Below are positions 25,612 to 35,439 of a stretch of 64,000 nt of DNA, one piece after another. Position 1 is the stretch's first letter. Every line of letters starts with the position of its first letter. The stretch comes from Dermatemys mawii (Eukaryota; Chordata; Testudines; Dermatemydidae), in NCBI GenBank assembly GCA_007922305.1, contig ML677358.1:17843327-17907326 (forward strand), in the 5' to 3' direction. The position numbers were made by a program, and so were the translations under genes. Under the pieces are notes generated by a model that saw nothing but the letters and a program-made list of their open reading frames with translations, made no database searches and was not told the origin of the DNA.

Positions 25612-26624
25612 GTTTACCTCTACAGCTCCAAAGCAATTCTATGATGTCCTTCAAGACTGCTAATGTAACTATGGGATCAGGACCCTTCTATGGTAGAGAG
25701 GGGAAAGAGTGGAAGATCTATATCAGGGCAGGGAATTCAGACTTCAAGATCTCACTCACTCCTTTAATGTGTATGTCCAACTATCTCCAAAAGTTAAGCA
25801 GAGTAGTGACCAATGTTCTGCTTTATGTACTATTAATTCATACCTAAACTGTAATACAAATGAAATCAGTCTGAAAACATTTGGATCATCTCGTGCTCAT
25901 TACATTCATATTTTTCAGTGTGACACCTATTTTGTCTAGACCATTCCTGGTTTTAGATATTCCAAATTTCTTATTTCAAGATTACTTTCTCCTTATAGGA
26001 GAATGTTAATTTTTAAATTGATAAAATATCAGATTGTTTAACATTTTGTACTATTATCAATTCATTTCTCGCTTCAGAAGCAATGGAGATAACAGAAGCG
26101 AAGGAGATAAACTTGGAGAGTAAAATAATGAAATGCTGCTGAAAGTGAAACCCTTGGCTGTCAAGTCAACAGACTGAGATCTGATTGCTGCTTGTCACAA
26201 TAGGTCCAAAGTTAAGCAGGATGGAGGTTACAGTTATCAATGTGCGCTAAAAGCCTGTGATGGGAGCTTCTTAGACAACACACAAAGTTGCAATGATATC
26301 TTATATTTATGCATCAGCTTTTTATCACCCCACAGGACCAAAACTGTTTTGCAAACTATAAAAACACAAATACACAGGAATCGTGTGCATGCTACTTTAA
26401 ATGCAGCCCCTTCAGGGGAAGAACACGTGTTTTTCAAAAAGGACATAGCAACAATATGCAAACAGTTCATTCAGGACAGTAAATTAAAAATACTGCATCC
26501 AACTGAAAGCAGAAGAGGGATTCAGGCAGTCAAATCATATGTACAATTACCTAAATCAGAATTTGGCAAGGATATTAGAATTAACATTTCCATTCCTTTG
26601 AAAAAGTACCAAGGGATCTTAACA
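25612..26624. other. Unique intronic sequence
   Basis: No exon or repeat recognised; short open frames lack protein-like conservation. Confidence 0.45.
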
Positions 26625-26998
26625 ACATAAGAACCACCATACTGGGTCAGATCAAAGGTCCATGTAGCCCAGTACCCTGACTTCCAACAGCGGCCAATGC
26701 TAGGTGCCCCAGAGGGAATGAACAGAACAGGGAATCATCAAGTGATCCATCTCGTGTCACCCATTCCCAGCTTCTGACAAACAGGCTAGGGACACCATCC
26801 CTGCCAACAGCCATTGATGGACCTATCGTCCATGAACTTATCTAATTCTTTTTTGAACCTTGTTACAGTCTTGGTTTCACAAAATCATCTAGCAAAGAGT
26901 TCCACGGGTTGACGGTGCGTTGTGTGAAGAAATACTTCCTGTTTTGTTTTAAACCCGCTGCCTATTAATTTCATTTGGTGACCCACAGTTTTTGTGTT
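26625..26998 (-). mobile_element. CR1/L3-like LINE 3' fragment
   Basis: Begins AACATAAGAACCACCATACT and shares CCCAGAGGGAATGAACAGAA and GGGAATCATCAAGTGATCCA with the 16,814 copy. Only the 3' UTR part is present. Confidence 0.88.
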
Positions 26999-27221
26999 TA
27001 AATTAATGACAGGACTCTTAAGACTGTGTCTTGTTTTAGATTTTTCCTTTATAAGCTTCTCTGGAAGCTTTTATAGAATATGAAACATTGCACACAGTAT
27101 TTTACATAACAAAACTGAAAAAAGGAAATTGCAAGATACATAATAATTACAAAATATTCAGTCCCCATAGTTAAGACTTGCTAACATCAAGATCTAAAAT
27201 GTATGTTTTGCCCAAGAGACT

Positions 27222-27500
27222 AGGGCCAGGTTCCCACCACAAACTTTTGTCATGGGTGTGATGAAGTATGACTTGACTGACACAGCTATACTGGCAAAAA
27301 CCACTACTGTAAACACAGTTATACTAATGAAATTGTGCTTTTGATGGTACAGGTGATTTTATTTGTAGGGGCCGAGTTTAAATAAACAAAGCCAGCAAAA
27401 GAACAGATTTGCTGGTATCAGCTGCCTCTACACTAGGACTGGCCAGTATAATAGCACAGCTATACTGGCAAAGCACTACTAAAATAGACCTTGATCTAAG
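27222..27500. mobile_element. Probable MITE (GCTATACTGGCAAA family)
   Basis: Repeated ACAGCTATACTGGCAAA at 27,280 and 27,459 and a CCTCTACACTAGGACTGGCC segment resemble the short CTACACT-ended DNA elements common in turtles. Ends are not cleanly readable. Confidence 0.35.
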
Positions 27501-28569
27501 TTTCTGATGACATAGCACTCCATAACATTCTGCCAGGGCACTGGTTCAGCAATGACTCAGAGGGGAGGGTACCACCTGAATCACCAAGATCACATGCAAC
27601 ACCCTAGATTTTTCTTGGGCAGGAAGAAGAGAGCTCTCTGCCATTTAAATACTGACCAGAATCAATTCTGTTTGATGGTAGGACAGTGAACAAGATGACA
27701 GCTCAATGCAGTACAGGTGCTGTGAAATAGCTTTTTGTTTTGTTTCAAGTATTACTTAGTTTTTTTAAAAAAAAACTAACTTCCAAATGATACAGGCTCA
27801 CAGAATCAAAGGTTTCATCTGTTCCAATGTTAATTTACTTACAATTTAATCCAGAAAAGTTGAGAAAATTCAAGTCAGAGGCTTGCAAGCAGTAATACGC
27901 TATGGAGACAGACAGTTCCTCACTCTAATACCACACACATTTGAGGAATACTTATATAGACTGTGATATTTAGTAGCCTATGTTTTAAATTACTTATGAA
28001 CATCTCTCAGTGAAAAATATACTAATTAGTAACAGCAGAGATAAAATTAAAGATACAAAATCCCCTCTATATATAGCAACAGAACTACATTATCCATTTG
28101 GTTTAAACCCCAAACTATTTTCAGCTGGCCAACAAAGACATGGCATGAAATTATTGTTTATGTACAACTACTCGATAAACCCAAGAAAAAAAGTGTGAAA
28201 ACTATTAAAAGGTTATATTAATAGCTAAAAATACTCAGGGTCACACAGTGGAAAATGAAATAGTGTCTTCCCAAAACTTAAAGGAATATAATCAGGCAGT
28301 TAAAATAAAAAATTACAATTTTATTAAACAAAAGCCTCTCAAAACTTCAGTTAAAACAGAAATATTTTCATGAAATTGAAGTAATCAAGGGAAAATTTGT
28401 TTGGATTTAACTATTCCTCTGTAGTATCTGGTTTGCAACCACCACTGCGTGTGTCCCAACCTGCAATTTTTTACGCACGGGTCCCTGCACCAACATGGAG
28501 CTAAGTGAATGGGATTCTGTGTGGGCGCCAGCTTCTACTCACATTAACAAATTGCAGGATCAATGCCTT

Positions 28570-28690
28570 GGAATGAGCTCTTTGAGGACAGAACAAGTTT
28601 TTGTTATACGTATGAACAGTGTCTCGCACAATGGGAAGTTGACCCCCGTTTGGGGCATCTAGGGACTATTGCAAAACAATGCTAGAGCAG
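28570..28690 (+). mobile_element. MIR-like SINE tail relic
   Basis: TGAGGACAGAACAAG ... GTGTCTCGCACAATGGGAAG ... GGGGCATCTAGGGACTATTG matches the 3' part seen in the full copy at 51,729. Confidence 0.5.
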
Positions 28691-28854
28691 GTAAATCAAA
28701 AAGTAAAATTAGACAACTCAGTTTCTATCTAAACCAAAGGAAGCATATAAAGTAAACACTTTAAGAATGTTAATTATAAACTTGGATCTTTATTTGCACT
28801 TTCAATACTCTAATAACTATTCTTTCACCTCTTGTCACGCCCAGTCTATTTTCA

Positions 28855-28955
28855 GATGATAAACTCTCTGGGGCAGGGAATGTGTGGTTTATACCTCTTC
28901 TGGAATTCACCTAGCACACAGAGATGTTAATAACAAAATAATAAAAAATAAGTAG
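28855..28955 (+). mobile_element. MIR-like SINE tail relic
   Basis: CTCTGGGGCAGGGAATGTGT, then CACCTAGCACACAGAGATG and an AATAATAA tail; the same family as 28,570. Confidence 0.45.
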
Positions 28956-29463
28956 TAATAAAGGTAACTTAAAAACAAATTACTACTAACTCCACAATGT
29001 CTTTTTTAGACAATGAAAGCCTAGAAAGTCTAGAAGTGGTTCTCTAATTTGACATCTGATATGACTGATCAGAGTGCTAAACCAGCAAAAGCCAAAGTGA
29101 AGGACACAGGTCATCAAGGTGTGGATCACAACCCAAAAAATAGAAATAAATGATTGAACGGAAGACTTCTTTCATTATCATGAATTTATATTACAGGCCA
29201 TTAAGTTACAATAGTCCAAAATCAGCTTTAAGTGGAACCAAGGTCTGGGAGACAAAATAAGGAAAAGCCTTCAAATGAAAGTTTTCAGACCTGTGTTTTC
29301 AAGTTACTTGCACGCATTTCAAGCCTCTTCTTTATTTAAATCCCATTCTCCCTTTTCAAAGCGAGAAAGTGTTACTCTTGCTAAAATTCAGCACTGTAGA
29401 AAGAGAGAATTTTTTGACTGACTGATCTTTAGTAAACAGAGTGAAGAAGCTACTAAAATTGTC

Positions 29464-29722
29464 AAAGACAGTGGATATGGCACTAGACATGAATAAGGAG
29501 ACTGAGTTCTATTCCCAGCTCATTCACTGAATATATCAGCTTCCTTCCCCATCCAGAGGAGGATAAAGAGACTTATCGTTCTTTGTAAAGAACTTGAAGA
29601 TCTATGGATGTAACACACTACAAGACATTTATGAAAGAGGGCTTATTCTAGGCCTGTACAGCATCTAGGATAATGGAACCCTGATCGTGACTGAGGCTTG
29701 TGGTGCAACTGCAACAATAATG
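29464..29722 (+). mobile_element. MIR/CORE-SINE-like relic
   Basis: GATATGGCACTAGACATGAA and GAGTTCTATTCCCAGCTC give a diverged A/B-box head; the tail GCATCTAGGATAATGGAACC then CTGATCGTGACTGAGGCTTG matches the family tail. Confidence 0.55.
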
Positions 29723-30779
29723 CTTTCAAGTTAAAAGTTACTTGCAAAAGACAAGCTTCCTCATTTGAGTAATATTAGATCACTACGGCTGAAAAAGTTT
29801 CCCTTTCTGAGATTCATTTGGCACAATGTTGCATTGTTAGAGTTTAAAAAGAAATACTGAAAATTAAATGAAACTTTGAGTTTTTCAATGTAATGAAAGT
29901 CTATATTAATGTTTAGTAAAGTAAAATAAGTGTGTATGTACATTTGTTTGTAACAAAACCTATGCAAACAAAAACTAATCTGTATCTGAACTCCCTGACA
30001 ACGTTCCTTTAAAACCTGGAATTCAATATCTGCACAGGAACACTGGAAACTGAAGGCTGAAAAAACCAGACATACCACCTTTTTTATCTATGAAAACTAG
30101 TGTCTGCCTTTGACAAGAATCAATTTCTGTCATAAAAATGAGACTCAGGAGAGAAAAGGTAAACAACTTCCTCAGAAAAAGTCTTACACTCTGTTTTTAA
30201 ATGTCAACTTTGTTTCCTGTCCTAGAAAAGTTTCAGTTGTGCACTGAGTGAGTTAGGGTGCACCAGGAAGCAAAATGAATACTTAGCTAGTGTCAATAAG
30301 AAGCCGTTGTACCTCTTCAGCTGGCTGTTTCTAAAGGAGACTGGTTAAAAACTATTCAGACAAACTAGAGTAACTGAAGATTACACAAAGAGTCTCATGT
30401 TTTGAAAAGCAGATTCTTACATTTTAAGGTCAGAAGTGTCTATCAGAAATTAGATCATGCAGTCTAACCTCTTGTGTAACACAGGCTATAGAATTTCAGT
30501 CAATTACTCCTGTGCTGAAGCTGATAGCTCATGCAAAGTTGCAACAAGTTTACCATTAAATAAAAACTGTATTCTCTGAAGCAGGCATGTTTTGGGTAAA
30601 ATTCTCAGTCTTTTCTCCACCACCACAAATAAGGAATGACAGCGAAACACACTAAGTGATAACTCCCATAGTGCTACATTCTTCAAAATGAGACAGAGGT
30701 GATGGTCATGATGATAGTAACCAAGGCAGCCATGCTAGTGACATGATTTCTCATCTGCAGCATGTAACTATGCAAATAG

Positions 30780-31545
30780 CTGAGTCTACATGTTAGGTTG
30801 CCCTAAGGCAGCTTACATCAATCTAATTTCGTAAGCACCTACACTAAAAGGTAGCTCCCACCAATGTAACTCACCCACTATATTGACTTCATAATTCCAC
30901 CCCCAGAAGAAATGTAGCACTTAGGACGATGTAATAAGGTCGACATCAGTGTAGACACTGCATTGCTTATTAGGGGTGGCCAGACTGTGGCTCTTCAGAA
31001 GTTAATATGCGGCTCCCTGTATAGACACCAACTCCGGGGCTGGAGCTACAAGCGCCAACTTTCCACTGTGCCAGTGGCTGCTCATTGCTCAACTCCTGGC
31101 TCTGCCACAGGTCCTGCCCCCACTCCACCCCTTCCCGCCCCCTCCCCTGAGCCTGCTGTGCCCAACCTTCCCCCCAGAGCCTCCTGCATGCCATGAAACA
31201 TCTGATAGGGAAGTGTGAGGAGGAGGCACTGCGAACGAGGGTGGGGTGGGGGTGCACTGACAGGGGGCTGCTCGCATATTACCAGGGCTCTTTGGTAATG
31301 TACATTGGTAAATTCTGGCTCCTTCTTAGGTTCAAGTTGGCCACCCCTGGCTTATATTGACTGCTGTCTTTCAGAAGACATTCCACAATGCTCCATGCTG
31401 ACAGTTAAATCACTGCAAGCACTCCTTGTGAGGACATGACACAAGGAGCATAGTGTGGACATGCAAAAAGAATTTAACTACCATGGTGGCTGTACTTTGA
31501 TGCAACTTAAACCAGATTCATTTAGTAGTGCAGACTTGCTCTAAA
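30780..31545. mobile_element. MITE split by a younger hAT insertion
   Basis: The left part (30,780-30,970) and right part (31,350-31,545) form one element: ends GAGTCTACATGTTAGG and TAGTAGTGCAGACTTGC are imperfect inverted repeats, and the join would read through a GCTTAT ... TGACTGCTG segment. Interior GTAGACACTGCATTGC and CACAATGCTCCATGCTGAC are typical of a turtle element ending in GTCTACAC-type repeats. Confidence 0.55.
30971..31349. mobile_element. hAT-type MITE nested in the 30,780 element
   Basis: Ends TAGGGGTGGCCAGACTGTGG and CAAGTTGGCCACCCCTG are inverted repeats. GCTTAT sits directly left and right of the element, a remnant of the target duplication (7/8 if the right window is shifted). 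The interior is C-rich (31,100-31,170). Confidence 0.7.
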
Positions 31546-31951
31546 CTATCTGGATATTTTTTAAGGTCTTCACAAAAGGAGTGTTTTATTTCCTGGATTG
31601 CCTTTTCCCCACTCACTCCACCTCTGGCTTAGAGGCTGAGGATCAGTTATAGCTATAGTAGCAATAAGGTGCAGTACTGTGTTCGGGAGTTGGCAAAAAA
31701 CTTGAGAGAAGAGGGGATGATCCTTTGCAAGTATTCTGAGGATTTCTTCCAATACAGGTGATTTTTTAAGTATATCACTTCCTCTCCCACCTGAGAGGCC
31801 TTGAGGCTATGATAGGGGCCAAATAACCAAGGGTGGGTTTTAGAGGGTCAGTTGCAAAGACAGTGAAACTTAGGTGCAAAAGGGAGAGAGGGGGAGAATA
31901 GCAGCTAACCGTAACTATGGAAGGCAGATCATCTAGAAGAGAGGTGGATAA

Positions 31952-32339
31952 GAGGGGCAGCAGCCATGATGTGAGGATAGATCAGTGATCATAATAGGAA
32001 GGAGACAGATCAGGTAAAGGGGGGAGAGGTGTTGAGCTTGTCAGAGGGGCAGCAGCCATGATGGGATAGGGGCAGAAGGGAAGGCTGAGGAGGAGGAGCA
32101 GCCAGGACGGGACGGGACATACGGGGCGGGGATGAGGCGGTGAGGGGGCAGCAGCCATGACGGACATACTGGGGGAGAAGGAGGGAGGTAGAGGGGTAGC
32201 CACAAGGAATGGGGCCAGAGGCCATAACGGGGGAGTCACTGAAGGGGGCCCGGGCAGCACGAGGAGACAGCCTGGCGCGGGGGGACGGTGAGGGGCGGCC
32301 GCCAGCTCAACAGGGGGCGGGGCAGCGGCCATGTTGGAG
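31952..32339 (-). repeat. Roughly 90-bp-spaced repeat carrying a YY1-like motif, start of CLINT1 intron 1
   Basis: The motif GAGGGGCAGCAGCCATGATG occurs identically at 31952-31971 and 32044-32063, as GAGGGGGCAGCAGCCATGACG at 32142-32162 (split GAGGGGGC/AGCAGCCATGACG), and as GGGGCAGCGGCCATGTTGGAG at 32319-32339 (split GGGGCAGCGG/CCATGTTGGAG). A weaker form, GAGGCCATAACGGGGG, is at about 32217. Start-to-start distances are 92, 98, about 76 and about 102 bp. Sequence between motifs is GA-rich and only loosely similar, so this is a decayed tandem repeat or a set of related sites. In the CLINT1 sense direction each reads CATGGCNGCNGCCCC, resembling the ATGGCGGC core of YY1. Confidence 0.6.
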
Positions 32340-32348
32340 GGCAGGAAG

Positions 32349-32372
32349 GACCGGGGGTGGGCGGGGGGGGGG
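32349..32372 (+). other. G-quadruplex-capable G run just inside intron 1
   Basis: Plus strand has GGGGG-T-GGG-C followed by a long G run, enough for four G-tracts with short loops. It begins about 50 bp downstream of the CLINT1 splice donor. The G-rich strand is the template strand, so the transcript is C-rich here. Confidence 0.5.
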
Positions 32373-32420
32373 GTAAGCGCGCGGCCGCAGGCCCAGACCC
32401 CGACACCCCATAATACTCAC

Positions 32421-32461
32421 GCCTTGTCCACCAGCTCCCGGACTTTCCACATATTGAGCAT
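32421..32461 (-). CDS. CLINT1: CLINT1 (clathrin interactor 1 / epsinR) coding exon 1, partial gene
   Basis: Read on the minus strand, this 41-nt segment encodes MLNMWKVRELVDKA, with the last Ala codon split (GC|N) across the intron, so the intron is phase 2. The peptide matches the known N-terminus of CLINT1, whose first 14 residues lead into the ENTH domain; EPN1-3 start differently. CLINT1 is a clathrin- and AP-1-binding adaptor that uses its ENTH domain for PI4P and SNARE cargo (vti1b) binding in trans-Golgi/endosome traffic (family knowledge). The start is chosen because ATG sits in a strong GCCGCC-ATG context; a second in-frame ATG is codon 4. The exon ends at a GTGAGT donor (sense strand, 32420 downwards). 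The exon sits inside a CpG-rich promoter block. Only this exon was found; the rest of the gene should lie left of the window. Identity is very likely but rests on 14 residues plus gene structure. Confidence 0.93.
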
Positions 32462-32640
32462 GGCGGCGGCGCAGAGCGCTCCCCGGCCTCAGTCCCCTCC
32501 TCCTTCTCCCCCGCCCGGAGCCCCGCTCGCCGCTCCCCGGGACCCCGCCGCCGAGGCACTGCCAGGCCAGACCCGCCTCGGCTCGCTACCTCCTCGCCCC
32601 CACAGCTCAACGGCACCTACGGACGCGGCGCGGCCCACCT

Positions 32641-32647
32641 CCGGAAG
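32641..32647 (+). promoter_or_regulatory. ETS/GABP motif
   Basis: CCGGAAG core, 180 bp upstream of the CLINT1 start codon and next to ZNF143-like site 1. ETS (GABPA/ELK) motifs often accompany ZNF143 sites in housekeeping promoters. Confidence 0.5.
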
Positions 32648-32667
32648 CCGACGCCGCATGCTCGCAA

Positions 32668-32687
32668 GGCCTGCTGGGACTTGTAGT
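32668..32687 (-). promoter_or_regulatory. ZNF143/THAP11-like site 1 (full)
   Basis: Plus strand GGCCTGCTGGGACTTGTAGT. In CLINT1 sense this is ACTACA followed by CCCAGCA, the two halves of the SBS consensus (ACTACAATTCCCAGCATGC type) bound by ZNF143/Staf and THAP11. It lies about 210-225 bp upstream of the start codon. Confidence 0.8.
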
Positions 32688-32738
32688 CCTCGCCCGAGCA
32701 GGGAGAGGAAACGGCCGCTCTCGGCCTTAGCCCTCGCA

Positions 32739-32750
32739 AGGCATGCTGGG
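32739..32750 (-). promoter_or_regulatory. ZNF143/THAP11-like site 2 (half)
   Basis: Plus strand AGGCATGCTGGG keeps the CCCAGCATGC half, a perfect match to that half of the consensus, but the following bases (GGAGG) lack the ACTACA half. The preceding CTCGCAAGGC is identical to the bases before site 1, suggesting local duplication. Confidence 0.6.
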
Positions 32751-32775
32751 GGAGGCCTTGCTCTTTGCCCCGCTA

Positions 32776-32795
32776 AGCTTGCTGGGCGTTGTAGT
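32776..32795 (-). promoter_or_regulatory. ZNF143/THAP11-like site 3 (full)
   Basis: Plus strand AGCTTGCTGGGCGTTGTAGT, followed by CCTCG exactly as in site 1. Both halves (ACTACAA and CCCAGCA in CLINT1 sense) are present in the same orientation and spacing as site 1. Confidence 0.8.
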
Positions 32796-32808
32796 CCTCG
32801 TGAGGTAA

Positions 32809-32815
32809 CCGGAAG
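32809..32815 (+). promoter_or_regulatory. ETS/GABP motif
   Basis: A second CCGGAAG core, between ZNF143-like sites 3 and 4, in the same orientation as the first. Confidence 0.5.
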
Positions 32816-32836
32816 AACTTCGGGAGTTCGCCTCAA

Positions 32837-32850
32837 GGCCTTCTGGGAAG
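32837..32850 (-). promoter_or_regulatory. ZNF143/THAP11-like site 4 (half)
   Basis: Plus strand GGCCTTCTGGGAAG has the TTCTGGGAA half of the consensus but no TGTAGT half after it. It is preceded by CTCAA, close to the CTCGCAA before sites 1 and 2. Confidence 0.5.
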
Positions 32851-32860
32851 GGTCGCCTAC

Positions 32861-32880
32861 CTGCTTGGGAGGTGTAGTTT
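32861..32880 (-). promoter_or_regulatory. ZNF143/THAP11-like site 5 (full, diverged)
   Basis: Plus strand CTGCTTGGGAGGTGTAGTTT. In CLINT1 sense it reads AAACTACACCTCCCAAGCAG; ACTACA and CCC are kept and spaced correctly, with the CCCAG core altered to CCCAA. Confidence 0.6.
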
Positions 32881-33473
32881 CCCTCAGAGGTAGAGGCAGG
32901 GGTGTTCGACGTGTCTGCAGACGCGGGGAGGGCGGACTGCAGTCTCGGGGCACCCCTCCAGAGCACACCCCCTCTCCCCCGTGTCCTCAGACGGGGGTGT
33001 CCCGTCTCCCTCCGCCCTGCGCGGGACAGCCGCCCACTCCCCTTTCGTTGGCCAATTCCACTTCCCCCTTGGTTTTAAAAAATGATTTTCACAGAGAAGA
33101 GCGATGAATTTTTAAAAAACACTCTCTAATTCTTCACAGTTGGGGGAAATTAGGGGGCGCCCGCCAGTGATTATTCAATGAAAACTTCACAAAGCCAAGA
33201 AACTGATGGGAGCCAAATGAGCTGGGAGGAAGAATGGAGTCCCAAACGTGGAGGATATTTGGAAGTCATGTAAGAGCAGCTTGCAAGATGCTCAAAAAAA
33301 CCCCCAAAACACTATCAAAGAAGAAGACAGTGCAGGTAAAAAACCACAACCCAGCAACCTGGTTTAGAGGTGAAAGGAAAGTAGCTATAAAAATTATATG
33401 TATATTTTACAGTTGGAAGGGTGGGTAAAGCTGACAAGAGTCAAGCCCCATTGTTCTGGGTTTAAGGTGACCA

Positions 33474-33582
33474 GATGTCCTGATTTTATAGGGACAGTTC
33501 TGATTTTGGGGTCTTTTTCTTATACAGGTTCCTATTACCCTAACCCCCATCCTGATTTACCACATTTGCTGTCAGGTCACCT
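33474..33582. mobile_element. Short MITE (AGGTGACCAGATGTCC family)
   Basis: Left AAGGTGACCAGATGTCCTGA, right TTGCTGTCAGGTCACCT; internal GGACAGTTCTGATTTTGGGG. Small inverted-repeat element without coding capacity. Confidence 0.6.
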
Positions 33583-35439
33583 ACCTGGGTTCTCATAAAT
33601 TAACACTGTCCCTGCACCAATGTGTTTGTAATCTAATTTAAATCAAGTTGCAACAAGTTATTGTAAATCTGGGATAAAGATGACAAAATCATGAAGTTCC
33701 ATAGCCTGACTATGTGCACTACTTGATGGCTCATTTAACTGCACAATAAGTTTTTAGGGCAGGAAGGAAAACAAAATACCCAATTTTATTGAATATCCAC
33801 CAACATTTGAAAGTGAATAAATGCTGACTTGGGGGACAAAATAAAATGGAGAGACAGCTTTGAATAACAAGGAAATACACTGAAGCAGGAGAGCATTTTT
33901 GGAGGAATGGCATGGGAAAATAAATATTTTGCTTCAATATTATGGTCTGAGTGTTTGCAGTAGGGACAGTTGGCTAGTGTGCAGTTGTTCTAATTCATTA
34001 CTACAGTAGTCAAACTTAAAATGTTCATAAGTCTGAAAGCTTTTTGAAATGCTGAGCACTTGCACCATTCATTAACTTCATTTGACATTTTAGGTGCTCA
34101 GTATCTTTGAAAGTCAAGTTGTAAGTGTATTAAGATAGGAACTGAAAAATACTGGTCACACCACAAACCATTGTTATACATCAGATGAGCAGCCAGCTAG
34201 TCTGCTGCCCCATCTCATGCTCTAGTTACAACATGGCCTTTGCCTTTCATCCGACTTACACATATTTAATAGATTCTCCTGAAACACCTGCACGGATTAA
34301 TTTCTTCTTTTAGAGCCATGCAAGAAACAACAAGGAGACAGGTCTATGCAGATAACTATTTCAACCACACAACAATTGTATAAAATTAACTTCTAATTAA
34401 AATATGTTTTTAGCCCCCAGGCTTATGCTTTACTTATAGATATGGTCCGATACGAGGTATCACATTACCTCTTTTGGCCATTTTTTCCCCTTCAGAATAC
34501 ATGTGGAACTAGGTAGAAACATTTTCTTTAGTAATGATAATTATCTTAGATTAAAAGAAAATGGGAATTCAGAGTTAATAATAAAATTCTGTCTTTGTGA
34601 TTTCTTTTTTGTTTGATTTATATATCACCATGAATATGCCTTCCACTTTGCAGATTATTTAACAGAGTCCCTGCCCTCAAGGCATTGCTTAGGTATTGAG
34701 ACATATATGCAAAATAGTCCACTGAATACTTGACCAGCATTCAGAAATAGGGACCACTATATGGTTAAGACTTGATTGTGGCACCTATACTGGAGAAGAT
34801 GCAGTGCTTCATCATCTTAGAGGCAACATCAGTAATCACGAGAAAGGCAGGCTATTTCTCAGAGCTCTCTAATTGCACCGGGGTGGGAAAGCCATATGTC
34901 ATGCACTTTTAAAGGATGCACCATGTGTATCTCCTCACCTGTGGAAAAGGCTGGCGTTTAAATGGGCTGGAGCATGGTTCTGTCTGTTTGTTATGGCTTT
35001 TCTAGTCAATTGTTCCTATTGGTAACAAATAAACATCAGACCCTTGACAGTCCTGAGCCCAGGGTCTGCTTGTCTATCTGGCCTTTACTCTCTCCCTTGA
35101 CAAAAAGGACAGGTGGCTGGGCAGGGGAATTATAATATAAGGACCTGTGAATTTTCAAAGGGTTGCATTAAAAGGTCAATGACATGTCATGGCACATTTT
35201 TAGAAAGATTCCATTTAGATACAAATCTGCTCATACAGCAGGTTTTCTATAATTCTCTTCTCTCTTCATTATTAAACATAATGTATTCCTAAGACACATG
35301 AGCAACTTCTCCTCCCAGGTGGTTGAGATCATCTGAGTTGATCTAGCTCTCTGCTCCTAAGTTCCATCTTTATCTGGGTGGGTAAGGTGAGAACAAAGGA
35401 TGTGCAAAGCAGACGGAGGCAGTTATAGCAGTGGGCAGG
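33583..35439. other. Intergenic sequence, nothing recognised
   Basis: AT-rich with no exon, promoter or element that I can identify. Confidence 0.45.

Larger units (their letters stand above)
1..32420 (-). other. CLINT1: CLINT1 intron 1 (3' part runs off the window)
   Basis: This stretch starts at the GTGAGT donor after exon 1 and runs to the left edge. I looked on the minus strand for the conserved next part of the ENTH domain (the DDPWGP and NWRRVYK regions) and saw no match, so the intron appears to be at least 32.4 kb. It is AT-rich, with no credible exon, and carries the CR1, hAT, Tigger, Harbinger and SINE insertions listed separately. That exon 2 is outside the window is an inference from not finding it by eye. 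Confidence 0.75.
32090..33056 (-). promoter_or_regulatory. CLINT1: CpG-island promoter of CLINT1
   Basis: CpG dinucleotides and GC content rise sharply here compared with AT-rich flanks on both sides, and the block spans the CLINT1 start codon. No TATA box is evident. Upstream (higher coordinates) lie five ZNF143/THAP11-like sites, two ETS CCGGAAG motifs (32641-32647, 32809-32815) and a CCAAT motif near 33051. The transcription start is not directly visible; I infer it lies between the start codon and the first ZNF143-like site, about 32,500-32,660. ZNF143 and ETS sites are common at bidirectional promoters, so a divergent plus-strand noncoding transcript is possible, but nothing in the sequence proves one. 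Confidence 0.85.

Noticed and set aside
31982..32332. Minus-strand frame starting MAAAPPP with repeated Ala/Pro
   Set aside because: It is the translation of the YY1-like repeat array in the first intron, not a protein.
1..32420. CLINT1 exon 2 or later ENTH exons in the left half
   Set aside because: I looked for minus-strand matches to DDPWGP- and NWRRVYK-coding words with splice sites and saw none; a translated search is needed to be certain.
32489..32968. 159-codon minus-strand frame upstream of CLINT1
   Set aside because: Same composition effect; it runs through the ZNF143-like sites and lies in the expected promoter/5' UTR.
32331..33107. 258-codon plus-strand open frame across the promoter
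   Set aside because: Stop codons are rare in CpG-island sequence; the product is Pro/Arg/Ala/Ser-rich low complexity with no domain, and it overlaps CLINT1 exon 1 and the promoter sites.
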